Shown: positions 15,609-26,300 of the stretch, piece by piece
Position numbering within the stretch: the stretch's first letter is position 1
Layout: the number at the start of each line of letters is the position of its first letter
The notes under the pieces: generated by a model
The model's input: the letters and a program-made list of their open reading frames with translations, nothing else
Told to the model about the DNA's origin: nothing
Database searches by the model: none
Made by a program: the position numbers and the translations under genes
From: Campylobacter sp. CCS1377
Lineage (GTDB): Bacteria; Campylobacterota; Campylobacteria; Campylobacterales; Campylobacteraceae
Assembly (NCBI RefSeq): GCF_040008265.1
Contig: NZ_CP155620.1
Location: forward strand, 992,001 to 1,056,000
Length of the DNA: 64,000 nt
Reading direction: 5' to 3'

Positions 15609-18600
15609 TTTTACTTCCTGTCAGTTTTTCAGTTATTCCAAAATCATTTAAAATATTTATTATATTATTTAAATCATTAGCTCCATTGATAATTCTAAAA
15701 TCAAAATAAAGATTTTTGTTATCATTAAAAATGATACTATAAGTCCCTGTATTGTTTTTGCTTTCCTTAATGAATTTATACCAAGCCCATTCGCCTTTAT
15801 AAATTTTTGTATGATTTAAATTATTATTAATATAATTATAAGCCACAAAATACAAATTCGTGCCATTATTAAATTCATCTACTATAATTTGCAAATTCTG
15901 ATTTAAAGTATGATCGTATTTTATATTTTTATTTTGATAACCTAGCTCTATAAAAGAAAAATCTGCACTTAAATCAAGACTTTGGATAGTAAAATTCACC
16001 CTTAAATTATCATTGGCACTAAGCATAAGATTTGAAAGATTGGCTGCTTTGGTGATAAAATCTAAAAAATCTTTAGAGAAATTTAGTTTTGAAGCAAATT
16101 TCGAATTAATAGAATAAGTATTTTTTCTCTTAATTAAAACATTATTTAAATACTTTTTATGAAAATTGTTCAAAATTCCATTTCTTCCAAAAAAGCTTTT
16201 AAAACTATCTATACTTAAATCATCGGCACTGCTTTCTTTATTAAAAGGATAAAAAGGAGCAATATCATTGATAAAAGGAGTATATACTTCATTTGCCCAA
16301 GCACTATTAAACAAAGAAATACCATGATTTTCTATAAATTTCCAAGAATATTTAGAAAGTTGATTGTAATATCTTTGTAAATCACTTGGCAAAGCTTTAA
16401 TATGAATATCAAACGCCATAAAAGCATCATTGGTGTCTTTATTATTACCCAACGCGTAAGCAATTTTTTCTTCTATACTTTGATTATTATTAGCATTAAA
16501 ATCAATTATTTTATTGCTTAGATTACTAATATCCATATTAATTGTAGCCAAGATCTTTTCTTCGTTTGAATTTTTACCCACTTCAATATTTGCAACATTT
16601 AAAAATGCATCTTTATTCACAAGCTTATGATAAGCAGAAAAAATATTAGTAACATTAGCAAAATTAGCTTTAATCTCTGCGGCATTTAAACCTAAATTAT
16701 AAGCTTGAGTGAGTAAAATAGCATCATTTAAATTAGTATTTGAACTAATAATTTTCAATAAAGCATACAAAGGATTTTCTTGTTTAGACAAAATATCAAG
16801 TTCATTAAGCATAGCTTCTTTGGTGTTGTATTCAAGAGGATTTAAAGAAGCTAACAAATTTTGCCAAGCATTTTGATAGGCATTAAGATATAGCTTTAGT
16901 ATTCCCATAGTAAGTAGTTTTTTATTTTCTTGAATAGGGCTATTTAGCATCCAAGATTCGATATTAATTACATTTTCAATTTGCCCATCTAAATTTTTGA
17001 GAAAATCCATCATTCCTATCTTGGTATAGATTTTGTCTATAGAATTTATTTTAGAATCTTGTGAGAAAACGCTATTGGCAGCAAAACCTATATCATCTTT
17101 TATAAGGTAAAGTTCTTTTGGCTTATCACTGTTTAAAAATTCAAGTAAGATATAAATTCTTTGTACTCTACTTAATGTTTGAAGTTTTTTTGTTCCCAAA
17201 TTAATGCTCGCCTCATCTTCTTTGAAATTTTGTAAATTAATTTGCTTAAGTTCGTCTATACCGCTTAAAAAACTATCTTTTGAAATAGAGTACTTGCTTA
17301 ATTTATCCCAATTTTCGTTAATCCAAATTTTGAGCAATTTTTTATTAAAATACTTTTGTTCAAATAAAGATTTATAAATATATAAGGTTTTAATTAAATT
17401 ATTCTTATCTTCATCTGCCTGCAAAGTATTTTCCATTTCTTTAAGTAAGGTATTTTTTAAAACATCTTCGCTAAGTTCAAAATAAAACTGCCTTGCTTCC
17501 TTGAATCCCTTATATGAAGTATCAAGATTAAAATATGCAAAAACACTCTCATTTTGCCAAAGCTTAGGATAAGCATTTAAAGTATTTTTTAAATCAACAA
17601 GAAGTTTTGCTTTTTCTTGTATATTTAACTTATTGTAATTTTGATTTTCTAGTAAAACCTGCAAAGAAGTGAAAGTATTTTGACTTTTATCAAATTCTTG
17701 ATTATTTTTAGTGATAAAATAAGAAGATATAGCAAAAGTTCCCACACTTACAAATAAAATTAGTGCTAATAAAGATAATTTTCTAGCATAATTTCTCATA
17801 GAACTTAAAGAATAATCTTTAAAAATAACATCTTCAAGCAAAGATTTTACAAAATAACTTTGCTTGTTATAAATTGCATTAGCTTTTGAAAGAGTTTTTT
17901 TAATACCATATCTATTACACACAGAATCGAGTAAAAAATTTCTCGGAATATTCTCTTGATATGCACTAACAAAATAAATCCCCCTAAAGCAAGAATTATT
18001 TTTCAACTTATTTTCTTCTTGCATTTCCAATATAAAATTTTTAGCTAATGCAAATAAATTGTCAAGCTGTTTTATAAAAAAATAGCCTTTGTTTTTTTCC
18101 TCTAAACTATAAATAAAACTATTTTTACTCATAAAAGATTGCAACAACGAATCACTTAATTCTTTAAATTCTTTATTTAGATACTCCTCGCTTAAAGTTT
18201 GATTGAAAGATAAACCTAAAATTTTATCAGCTATTTTTTCATTAAAAATACTGAAATATTCTTTCATTCCCTCAATCAAATCAAGTTTTGAAAATACTAT
18301 ATAAATAGGCAATTTTAAATTAAGAGATTTCTCACACTCATTAACTCTTTTTGTCAAATAACGAATAAGATTTTGAGAATATTCTTTTGTATTATTAAGA
18401 AAAAGAATAGTATCAATAACCAAAACTATTCCATTTAGCTTGCTGTGAAAAAAATTTTTATTAAGAAAATTCAAAAAGCTTTTCCACACATTTTTTTTAA
18501 TTAAAAAATCCTTATTTTTTTCTAAATCATCCTCAGGCATTTCATCACTGCTTGTAGGTTTAAAAAATTCTTCTTGAGAAAAATAATTCCCTTCTGTATC

Positions 18601-19134
18601 CAGCAAAGCTCCGTTTTTTGAAATATAAAGTGCAAAATTTCTAGTAGATTGATGAAGTTTTTTGTAAGATTCTAAGCTATCACTAAGTGGATATTCAATA
18701 TTAGAATAATTAATAAAAGTACTTTTTCCAGCACCCTCGTTTCCTATAATTATAATTAAAGGTAAATTTTTAATTTTTATATCTTTTTTCCAAGTCTCTT
18801 TCGCATCTTTAAGTGAAATAAAAAAATTTCTTTTTGCCTTAAAAGTAAATTCATTTGCCTCTTGTTTAAGCATATGTAACTTAGCTCTCTTTTCACTCTT
18901 TAAAGAAGAAATAAAATTAAGAATAGGTTTTAGAAGAAAAAAGAAGAAAATAATAAGCCAAATAGTAAAAATGATACCAAATCTTAAATAAGCACTACTG
19001 AAAATATAAACATCATTAAAAGCAACCAAAGAACCCCAAAACCAAAATAAAATACTAAGTATAAAAATACAACAAAGTATAAATGATGTTATAAATGGTT
19101 TTGAACTCATAAAATTAAAAATTTTTTGAAACAT
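15589..19134 (-). CDS. tssM: T6SS membrane-complex protein TssM (IcmF family)
   Basis: A 1181-residue protein. Two N-terminal membrane helices (about 15-37 and 51-70), a cytoplasmic domain with a Walker A motif GNEGAGKST at 131-139, a third membrane helix near residue 460 (LALILFVSVGTFAI), and a large periplasmic part ending in a beta-rich C-terminus. This is the known TssM layout: with TssL and TssJ it forms the trans-envelope complex that anchors the baseplate. Length is typical. It overlaps the FHA gene by 20 bases and is divergent from hcp with a shared 137-base intergenic region. TssJ and TssL are not found here, so the complex must be completed by genes elsewhere. Confidence 0.93.
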   Translation of the reverse strand: MFQKIFNFMSSKPFITSFILCCIFILSILFWFWGSLVAFNDVYIFSSAYLRFGIIFTIWLIIFFFFLLKPILNFISSLKSEKRAKLHMLKQEANEFTFKAKRNFFISLKDAKETWKKDIKIKNLPLIIIIGNEGAGKSTFINYSNIEYPLSDSLESYKKLHQSTRNFALYISKNGALLDTEGNYFSQEEFFKPTSSDEMPEDDLEKNKDFLIKKNVWKSFLNFLNKNFFHSKLNGIVLVIDTILFLNNTKEYSQNLIRYLTKRVNECEKSLNLKLPIYIVFSKLDLIEGMKEYFSIFNEKIADKILGLSFNQTLSEEYLNKEFKELSDSLLQSFMSKNSFIYSLEEKNKGYFFIKQLDNLFALAKNFILEMQEENKLKNNSCFRGIYFVSAYQENIPRNFLLDSVCNRYGIKKTLSKANAIYNKQSYFVKSLLEDVIFKDYSLSSMRNYARKLSLLALILFVSVGTFAISSYFITKNNQEFDKSQNTFTSLQVLLENQNYNKLNIQEKAKLLVDLKNTLNAYPKLWQNESVFAYFNLDTSYKGFKEARQFYFELSEDVLKNTLLKEMENTLQADEDKNNLIKTLYIYKSLFEQKYFNKKLLKIWINENWDKLSKYSISKDSFLSGIDELKQINLQNFKEDEASINLGTKKLQTLSRVQRIYILLEFLNSDKPKELYLIKDDIGFAANSVFSQDSKINSIDKIYTKIGMMDFLKNLDGQIENVINIESWMLNSPIQENKKLLTMGILKLYLNAYQNAWQNLLASLNPLEYNTKEAMLNELDILSKQENPLYALLKIISSNTNLNDAILLTQAYNLGLNAAEIKANFANVTNIFSAYHKLVNKDAFLNVANIEVGKNSNEEKILATINMDISNLSNKIIDFNANNNQSIEEKIAYALGNNKDTNDAFMAFDIHIKALPSDLQRYYNQLSKYSWKFIENHGISLFNSAWANEVYTPFINDIAPFYPFNKESSADDLSIDSFKSFFGRNGILNNFHKKYLNNVLIKRKNTYSINSKFASKLNFSKDFLDFITKAANLSNLMLSANDNLRVNFTIQSLDLSADFSFIELGYQNKNIKYDHTLNQNLQIIVDEFNNGTNLYFVAYNYINNNLNHTKIYKGEWAWYKFIKESKNNTGTYSIIFNDNKNLYFDFRIINGANDLNNIINILNDFGITEKLTGSKNDYGRN

Positions 19135-19219
19135 TTTTGATTATTCCTTATTATTAATATAAAATTAAAAATTTTATAATATTTTACAAAATTTTTTCAT
19201 AAATTTACTTAAAATATAG

Positions 19220-19225
19220 TATACT
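19220..19225 (+). promoter_or_regulatory. Putative hcp promoter -10 box
   Basis: TATACT about 52 bases before the chosen hcp start, with periodic T-rich DNA upstream in the hcp/tssM divergent region. The inferred 5' leader is about 45 bases. Confidence 0.5.
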
Positions 19226-19277
19226 TTATTTAAACTATGAAATTTAATTTCAAACAAATCAAAAGAAAGGAATGTCA

Positions 19278-19793
19278 ATGGCACAACCAGCTTACATTAA
19301 AATCGAAGGTTCAACACAAGGACTTATCTCAAGTGGTGCTTCAACAGAAGCTAGTATAGGAAATCGTTACCAATCAGGACACGAAGATGAGATTATGGCT
19401 CAAGAAATATCTCATATTGTAACAGTGCCTGTAGATCAACAAAGCGGACAACCTTCAGGACAAAGAGTTCATAAACCTTTTTCTTTTACTTGTTCATTAA
19501 ATAAAGCAGTTCCTTTGCTTTACAATGCACTCACTAAAGGTGAAAGACTTCCAAATGTTGAAGTTCATTGGTTTAGAACATCTACTAGTGGTGGAGCTGA
19601 GCATTTTTTCACTACAAAGTTAGAAGATGCAATCATTACTGATATTGAGCTTATAATGCCAAATGCAGCAGATGCAAACAATCACGATAAAACAGAATTA
19701 TTTAAAGTTTCAATGAATTATAGAAAAGTCATTTGGGAACATAATGTTGCAGGTACTAGCGGAAGCGACGATTGGAGAGAAAATAAAGCTTAA
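19278..19793 (+). CDS. hcp: T6SS inner-tube protein Hcp (TssD)
   Basis: Hcp hexamers stack into the tube that is fired with VgrG and effectors; it is also the secretion hallmark. The protein starts MAQPAYIKIEG and contains the family blocks SGHEDEI, HKPFSFTCS-LNKA, EVHWFR and the final VIWEHN strand. I choose the second ATG (19278, 171 residues) because GAAAGGA lies at the right distance. An ATG two codons earlier would leave almost no spacing. It is monocistronic, with its own promoter-like sequence and a hairpin directly after the stop, as expected for a highly expressed gene. Confidence 0.95.
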   Translation: MAQPAYIKIEGSTQGLISSGASTEASIGNRYQSGHEDEIMAQEISHIVTVPVDQQSGQPSGQRVHKPFSFTCSLNKAVPLLYNALTKGERLPNVEVHWFRTSTSGGAEHFFTTKLEDAIITDIELIMPNAADANNHDKTELFKVSMNYRKVIWEHNVAGTSGSDDWRENKA

Positions 19794-19802
19794 ATTGTTT
19801 AC

Positions 19803-19828
19803 TTGCCAGTGAATAATTTTACTGGCAA
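19803..19828 (+). terminator. Hairpin after hcp
   Basis: Perfect 8-base stem TTGCCAGT/ACTGGCAA with a 10-base loop, followed by TCTTCAT. The T-run is weak, so it may act as a transcript-stabilising hairpin as much as a terminator. Confidence 0.65.
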
Positions 19829-19997
19829 TCTTCATAAAATCTTACCAAGCTATACTTTCTGTAATTCTATAACTTCATTTATTTAATTTTTAGCAAATTT
19901 TAAACAACTCTCATATTTTCTATGTTAAAATATTACAAATTTAATAAACTATAAATATTTTATATTAAAATTTCACAATCCACCCAAAGGAGCAAAA

Positions 19998-22544
19998 ATG
20001 TCCCTAAATTCCTTTATGAATCTTAATATTTTAAATCCTAATTCCCCTTCAAGTCCCCTACCCTTTACAATCACTAAAGCCATTATTAAAGAAAGTCTTG
20101 AAGAGCTTTTTTCTATAGAATGTGAAGGCTTTTTTGAAAGCTTAGAACAAGATTTATTTTCTTTAAATACTTCATATTCTAATCAAAGCACTCATGATTT
20201 AAATTTCCATCCTAATGTTTTAATTGATAAAGAAGCTATTTTAAGCATTAATAATCCTTATAAAAACAATACTTTAAATTTTGATATCAATGAGGTAAAA
20301 AACTATAAAGGCATTATCACTTATATAAAATATCTAGGTATTAACAAAGAAAGTACTTTAAATATCAATGATGCAAGCTCTATGATTAAAAGTATAAAAC
20401 ACAAGCATTTTTTTTCTTTTAAACTTGAGTCACCTTTAATAAGACTTTCTTTAAATAAAGCAAATCGAATTTATACTCATACTAATATTATAGAAGTGAT
20501 TAAACAAAGTCTTAATTTTTATCAAGGTATATTGCATAAAGAAATAGATTATTCTAATATACATTTTAATTATGAAACTAAAGAACTCATTTCTCAATAC
20601 AATGAAAGTGATTTAGAATTTATTACAAGATTAGCTCATAATAATGGGATATTTTTTTATGAAGATGAAAACACTATTTATTTTTGTGATGTGTATAAAA
20701 ATACAAAAAGCAAAGAAATAAAATACAATGCTAATGTCAATAATGCTTTAAATGAAACTTGTATTTCTTCCATCTATAAAGAACAAAGCTTAAGAACTAA
20801 TTCTTTTACACATTCTAGTATTAATGCTAATACCCCTTTACATCTTTTATCTTTACATTCTAGTAAAGTTCCTTACGAACAAGAACTCAATAATAAAGCT
20901 TATTATAATGAGCATTTTTATGAGAGTGAATATTCTTTTACAAGAAGTATTGATTTAAAGACCAAACCTACTCTTAAAGAAAAAAGGGCCTTGGTATTAA
21001 ATGAAAGCTTACTAGCAAGAAGCAATGTCTATCATCTTAGTTTAGGAGATTTTATTGCTTTAAATTATGATGAGTTTAATCTTAGTGGATTGAGTGATGA
21101 AGATACAAAAAGTCAAGATAAAGAAAAACATGATAATACTTCTTTGCTTAAAGACTTTATTATTATTGCTAATACTCAAATCTTGATTGATGATGCTATC
21201 TTAGCTAATTCTGTTAATACTAATGATCATTTAGATTTAAAAGATTTAAAGCTTAGCAAGTCTTATTCTAATACTTTAACTTTATTAAAAAAGAATATTA
21301 TCTTCACTCCAAGCTTTAAAGCTAAACCTAAAGCTCCTAATAGTACTCAAGGAATTGTTATAGGAGAAAGTAAAAATATAGAAAGTGAAAGAAATACTAT
21401 TTATACAGATGAATATGGAAGAGTAAAAGTAAGGATTAATCTTTATGCCAATCAAGAGGAATTAGATAATGATACTTTTATTACAAACCATACAAATACT
21501 CATGATAATATAAACAATACAAATTCTTCTTCTGATTTATCAAGTCATACTTATAAATCTTATCATCATACTCCTTTTTTAAGAGTAGCAACAAGTATAG
21601 CAAGCAATCATTCAGGTTTTTTTCATACTCCAAGAGTTGGAGATGAAGTGATTATTTCTTTTTTAGATGATGATATAGATAAGCCTTTTATTAGTGGAAG
21701 TTTGTATAATGGGACTAATCCAAGTTTAGTTAATCTTCCTTTTAATGATCATCAAACCTCCCTTTCTTCTAAAACCATAGGCACAAATGAAGAAGGTTTT
21801 AATGAGCTAACTATGTCAAATATAAAAGACAAAGAACAAATCTATTTAAAAGCCCAAAAAGATTATGATGAATTAGTGCAACATAATTTCACTCAAAGAA
21901 TTTTAAATGATAAAGATTCTATGGTAGATGGACTTTATAATGAAAGGATTAAAAAGGTTCATACTCAAACCATAGATTTGGCTAAAAATGTCAATGTGGG
22001 AGCTGAATATTTAATCAATGTGGGTTTATCTAAAGATACCATAGTAGGATTAAGCAATACCTTAAATGTAGGAGTAGATAATAAAGTAAGAGTGGCTAAA
22101 AACTCTCATGAGTTTGTAGGGGAAAACAAAGAGATAGAAATAGGTGCTAATCAAAATGTTATTATCCATAAGGATGAGATAAGGAATGTGAAGGGAAATA
22201 AAAAGGAAGTGGTTGAGGGGCATTATGATATTAATGTCAGCGATAAAATGCAAGTGTTAAGCGAAAAAGAGATGGATTATAAAAGTAAAGACAATATTCT
22301 TTTTACAAGCAATGAATCCATAGGATTTGAAAGCGATAAAAACACAAGTATGGTGGCTGATAATATCACCACTTATGCAAAAACCACTCACGAATTAAAA
22401 GCCGATAGCGAAGCAACCGTGAAAGTAGGAGAAACAATTATCAGTGCCAAACCAGATTGCATTATCATCAAAGCAGGTGGAGTAGAAGTAATTATAGATT
22501 CTAATGGACTTGTAGTTAAAGGTGGAGAGATTAAAGCAGAGTAG
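19998..22544 (+). CDS. vgrG: T6SS spike protein VgrG (TssI)
   Basis: An 848-residue trimeric spike subunit that caps the Hcp tube and carries effectors. The N-terminal gp27-like region (residues 1-380) includes the family block YNESDLEFITRLAHNNGIFFYE. The gp5 OB-fold region contains TDEYGRVKVRI and TPRVGDEVIISFLDDDIDKP. The C-terminus is a long beta-helix rich in N-V-G, D-K and T-V repeats, ending in a hydrophobic IIIKAGGVEVIID-type tip. A low-complexity Asn/His/Ser/Thr-rich insertion occupies about residues 497-525. RBS AAGGAGC precedes the ATG; a candidate extended -10 (TGTTAAAAT) is at 19924-19931. Followed after 14 bases by a candidate immunity gene and an effector. Confidence 0.95.
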   Translation: MSLNSFMNLNILNPNSPSSPLPFTITKAIIKESLEELFSIECEGFFESLEQDLFSLNTSYSNQSTHDLNFHPNVLIDKEAILSINNPYKNNTLNFDINEVKNYKGIITYIKYLGINKESTLNINDASSMIKSIKHKHFFSFKLESPLIRLSLNKANRIYTHTNIIEVIKQSLNFYQGILHKEIDYSNIHFNYETKELISQYNESDLEFITRLAHNNGIFFYEDENTIYFCDVYKNTKSKEIKYNANVNNALNETCISSIYKEQSLRTNSFTHSSINANTPLHLLSLHSSKVPYEQELNNKAYYNEHFYESEYSFTRSIDLKTKPTLKEKRALVLNESLLARSNVYHLSLGDFIALNYDEFNLSGLSDEDTKSQDKEKHDNTSLLKDFIIIANTQILIDDAILANSVNTNDHLDLKDLKLSKSYSNTLTLLKKNIIFTPSFKAKPKAPNSTQGIVIGESKNIESERNTIYTDEYGRVKVRINLYANQEELDNDTFITNHTNTHDNINNTNSSSDLSSHTYKSYHHTPFLRVATSIASNHSGFFHTPRVGDEVIISFLDDDIDKPFISGSLYNGTNPSLVNLPFNDHQTSLSSKTIGTNEEGFNELTMSNIKDKEQIYLKAQKDYDELVQHNFTQRILNDKDSMVDGLYNERIKKVHTQTIDLAKNVNVGAEYLINVGLSKDTIVGLSNTLNVGVDNKVRVAKNSHEFVGENKEIEIGANQNVIIHKDEIRNVKGNKKEVVEGHYDINVSDKMQVLSEKEMDYKSKDNILFTSNESIGFESDKNTSMVADNITTYAKTTHELKADSEATVKVGETIISAKPDCIIIKAGGVEVIIDSNGLVVKGGEIKAE

Positions 22545-22558
22545 ATAAGGGAGAAAAG

Positions 22559-23389
22559 ATGAACAAACCTTTTTACAAACTTAAAAGATTTTATATACCT
22601 TGTATTATATTGATCATAATACTTGCTGTGCTTGCAAAATTACTTTATTCTCCTTTATATACGATTTATTGGGAAACAAATCATCGCTTTGAAAAAGAAC
22701 AAGAATTTAGAATCATTGAAAAAATGACTTTAAACCCAACTCATAAAGACATGATTAAAATTGTAGATGATTATCAACCTAAACTAGAAGATTTTAAAGA
22801 TTTAAATGCAAAAATGCAAAAGGCTATTTTTGATTTTAAGGTAGCTAAATTCTTTGGATTTGAGGATAGGTATTATCAAGTTTCTCTTAAAAATTACGCT
22901 GATACATTTTACTTTTTAGTCGGTAGTGAACGATTTTTTTTTCTTTACCTAAATTTCATAAGCAATTTAAACTCAAATGAAAAACAAAAATACCTAAGCT
23001 TAAAATCTTCTACTAGAGATTTAGAAAAACAAATCTTTGAAGAAAAACTTAAATTTATAAAGCATTATGAAGAATTTTATGATCATTTAGAGGGTATAGG
23101 TTATTTGGATAAGGGAACTGAATATAAAAATGCAGCAATTTATTTAAAAATATCAATTCCAAGCTCTTTTTTGCTTTATAGTAATCAATTATGCTCTTTT
23201 AAAGATAGAAACTTAATGTTTAATCAAATAAAGAAAAGTTATACTATATTCATTAACTTAGATCCAGATGGCTCAAAACTTTTCGACAAGACATTAAAAG
23301 AAAATTTTAGGAATTATCGTAAGGATATATCACCTTTTCTAGAAAATACAATAAATAAAATTCAAAAGGCTTTAGATGAATGCAAATGA
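22559..23389 (+). CDS. Membrane-anchored protein behind VgrG, candidate immunity protein
   Basis: A 276-residue protein with a short basic N-terminus (NKPFYKLKRFYIPC), one membrane helix (about residues 15-37) and a 230-residue helical domain that should face the periplasm. The first residues are nearly identical to the 269-residue protein at 38700. Its last 30 bases are identical to the end of a gene starting at the right edge of the window. Its stop overlaps the start of the 1404-residue effector by 14 bases. A periplasm-facing membrane protein tightly coupled to an envelope-targeting effector suggests immunity. No named family. Confidence 0.6.
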   Translation: MNKPFYKLKRFYIPCIILIIILAVLAKLLYSPLYTIYWETNHRFEKEQEFRIIEKMTLNPTHKDMIKIVDDYQPKLEDFKDLNAKMQKAIFDFKVAKFFGFEDRYYQVSLKNYADTFYFLVGSERFFFLYLNFISNLNSNEKQKYLSLKSSTRDLEKQIFEEKLKFIKHYEEFYDHLEGIGYLDKGTEYKNAAIYLKISIPSSFLLYSNQLCSFKDRNLMFNQIKKSYTIFINLDPDGSKLFDKTLKENFRNYRKDISPFLENTINKIQKALDECK

Positions 23390-26300
23390 AAATAATACTA
23401 GTGTTAATAATGAGAACAATACCACTAACTTTGAAGAAAGCATAAAAGAAGCTTTAAGAGAGGGGCAAGAAATTGTAGAAAGTAGTAGAGAGATTAGTGA
23501 AAGTATAAATAACTTTTCAAAAGGAAGCAATAAAGCTTTTGACCTTTCCCCCAACTCCCCCGCCAAACAAACTATACAATCTTATATTCAAAAAGTTCAA
23601 GTTATTACAGATAAGGTAGACAATAGATTAAAATTTGTTGAATATACTCTAGAATATATTAACAATGGCGATATGATTCAAGTCTTATTAAAACTAGGAA
23701 AAGAAACTTTAGAAGATTTTGCTTTTAAAAAAGGCTTAGAAATTTCCAAAGATATAGCACTTATTGTAATGAAATCTGTACCCAAAGGCAAAACTCCTTT
23801 AGGTATTGTTATTTTTACTGCTGGAGGTATAGTGTCTTATTTCTTTGCCGATGAAATTGAGGATTTAGCAAAAGAATTATTTTTTAATAAAAATAATATA
23901 TTTTATCGTATCGATAAAGCTATTGAGCAATTTTTCGCACCTCCTATGAAATGTCCAAAAGGTTCAGAATGGCCAACTGGAGGATGTCAAGGATTTGATG
24001 TAATCTTCAATCAAATGCAAACAACCCTTGGAAAATCCCTCTTCACCCCACACCCCTACCCTAGCTATTCTAAAGAATACGAATTTGCCCTAGCAAAGAA
24101 AAAAGAGCTTGCGGATAAAACAAGCATAGCTTCTAAAACTTACAGCTTTATGGATGAAGAGTATTTAAAAAACATACAAGATTTACAAGAACAAGAACAA
24201 ATCATCAATCAAGAAGAACAAAAATATCAACTTGCTTTAAAATTTTATAAAGAAGATAATAAAATCAAAAATGAAATTTTTAATTCTTTGTTTAAAACCT
24301 TAAATGAAAATCTAAGCTTTCAATTAAAACAAGAAAGAAATACTTTTTTAAATCCAAATCAAAGTTTAAGTATTATCGCTACTAAAAAATACTCATTAAA
24401 GACTTTAAATTTACAAGATATTGATAATATCAATATCGATTCAGAATTTGCTTATTTAAGGGCTTTGTTTTTATGTGAAAGTTTTTTAGTTTTAGATAAC
24501 AATAGCGAAGCTTTACTAAATGAAAAAATGGCTAAAGAAACTTTAGAATATGATGAGGATGAATATATTCTCTTTATTCTCCACAAAAGCAAACTTAACG
24601 ATACTTATTTAAAAGCAAGAAAAGAACTTTATAAGAGCATAAATGAATTTAAAAAGCTTGGTTTTAAAGATTTAGAAAATGCTTATCAAGCTTATATCAA
24701 TTCTTTGATTGTAAATGAAGAAATAGATAAAGATGAAACAATAAATAAAAACGAAAATTTAAATCAAGAAAGTGATATAAAAGAAAATACAAGCAGCACA
24801 AAAGAACAAGATTTTAATCTTTTATCTTCTCATTCTAAAAACCTAAATCATTTCATCTTAGAAAATAAAGATAAAAATAAAAGAATTATCTTTTTAAATA
24901 ATGCTTCATCGATGTCAAATTTAATCCATATTTATGATAATCATTGTGATGTGTTTATTAAAAATGAATCTTTGCTTGATATTAAAAGAATAGAAAAAGA
25001 ATATGATATCAAATTTAAAGAATTTAACACAAGGGTATTTTTTTATGAAAAGCTTCTTTTAGGTGCAAAAGAAAATAATGAGTTTTCATTTGAAGATAAA
25101 GAAGAAAATTCGCTTTATCATTTTAAATATGATAAAGAGGATTTGAATTCTTTAGGTGATTTAAGCATAAAATATAATAACTACAATGCAAGGATTAAGA
25201 ATTATTCTTTATTGGAAGAAAGTTTAAATATTAAATTAAAACCCAAAGAGCTTAAAAAAGAAATTGCCTATAAGGATACAAGTTTTAATAAACTCTCAAA
25301 AGAGCCTTTAAACAACTCTTCATCAAACCCCAAAGAACCCTGCTTTATCACTTTATATTTAAAAGATGAACACAACAGACCTATTACTAATGCAAAAATT
25401 ATCATAAAAGGCTTTAAACATAATGAAGCCTTAAGGGTAGTTAATCTAAAAAGACGCAGTGATGAAAAAGGCAAGATAAGATTTGATAAAGAAAAGTATT
25501 TTAGTGATTGTTATAGCTTTAAAGTAAAGCTTGATGAAAAAGAAGCTTATTTTTCTACTCCCTTACAAAATGCTAAAAGAATATTTAATAATTATACCCA
25601 TCATAAAGAAGGACTTGTTCTTAAATTTAAAGCCAAAGATCATTTAGTTTATGATGGATTTAATCTCTATCATTATAAAGGAAATGAATTAATTAATTCT
25701 TATATGGCAAGAAGTGGTACTGCTAAGGCAGATAATGAAAAAAGAAGTAAAAAGCAAATTGCAAATTATTTTTACCAAGATGAAAAAGATACAAGTAAAG
25801 GTAAAAAAGCTTATTTTTATTATGATGATGAAAGTATTAAAGATAGATTTGGCACTTTGCCTGAAGGGGAGTATTATTTAAAGATTAATGAAATAGCTAA
25901 AGATACTAACCCTAGCTTTTTAAAAGATTATCCCTTTGATATAGGAAAAACTTGGGGAAAGTATTGTGTAAGATTATACAGCGATAAAGAATGCTCTAAA
26001 ACCTCAAAAGAAATAGAAATAAAAGCAAGCAATGAAAAAGAAAATAAAAAAAGCAAAAAAGATAAAAAAGAACAAAGCATAATAAAAGATAATCTATATC
26101 TTTACTCTATCAATGAAAAAGGAGAATTTGGCAGTAGTGGTAGCATAGGTATGGCACAAGCACAGTTGTTAGAGGATTTAAGTAAGCAGGCTAAATTTAT
26201 ACTAGATGAGAAAGAAGGGATTATTTCTTTAAGGGTGGAGTATCCTAAGCAAGAAAAATCAAAACTTGATTTTGTAAAAGAAATAGAATGGGAACTTGAT

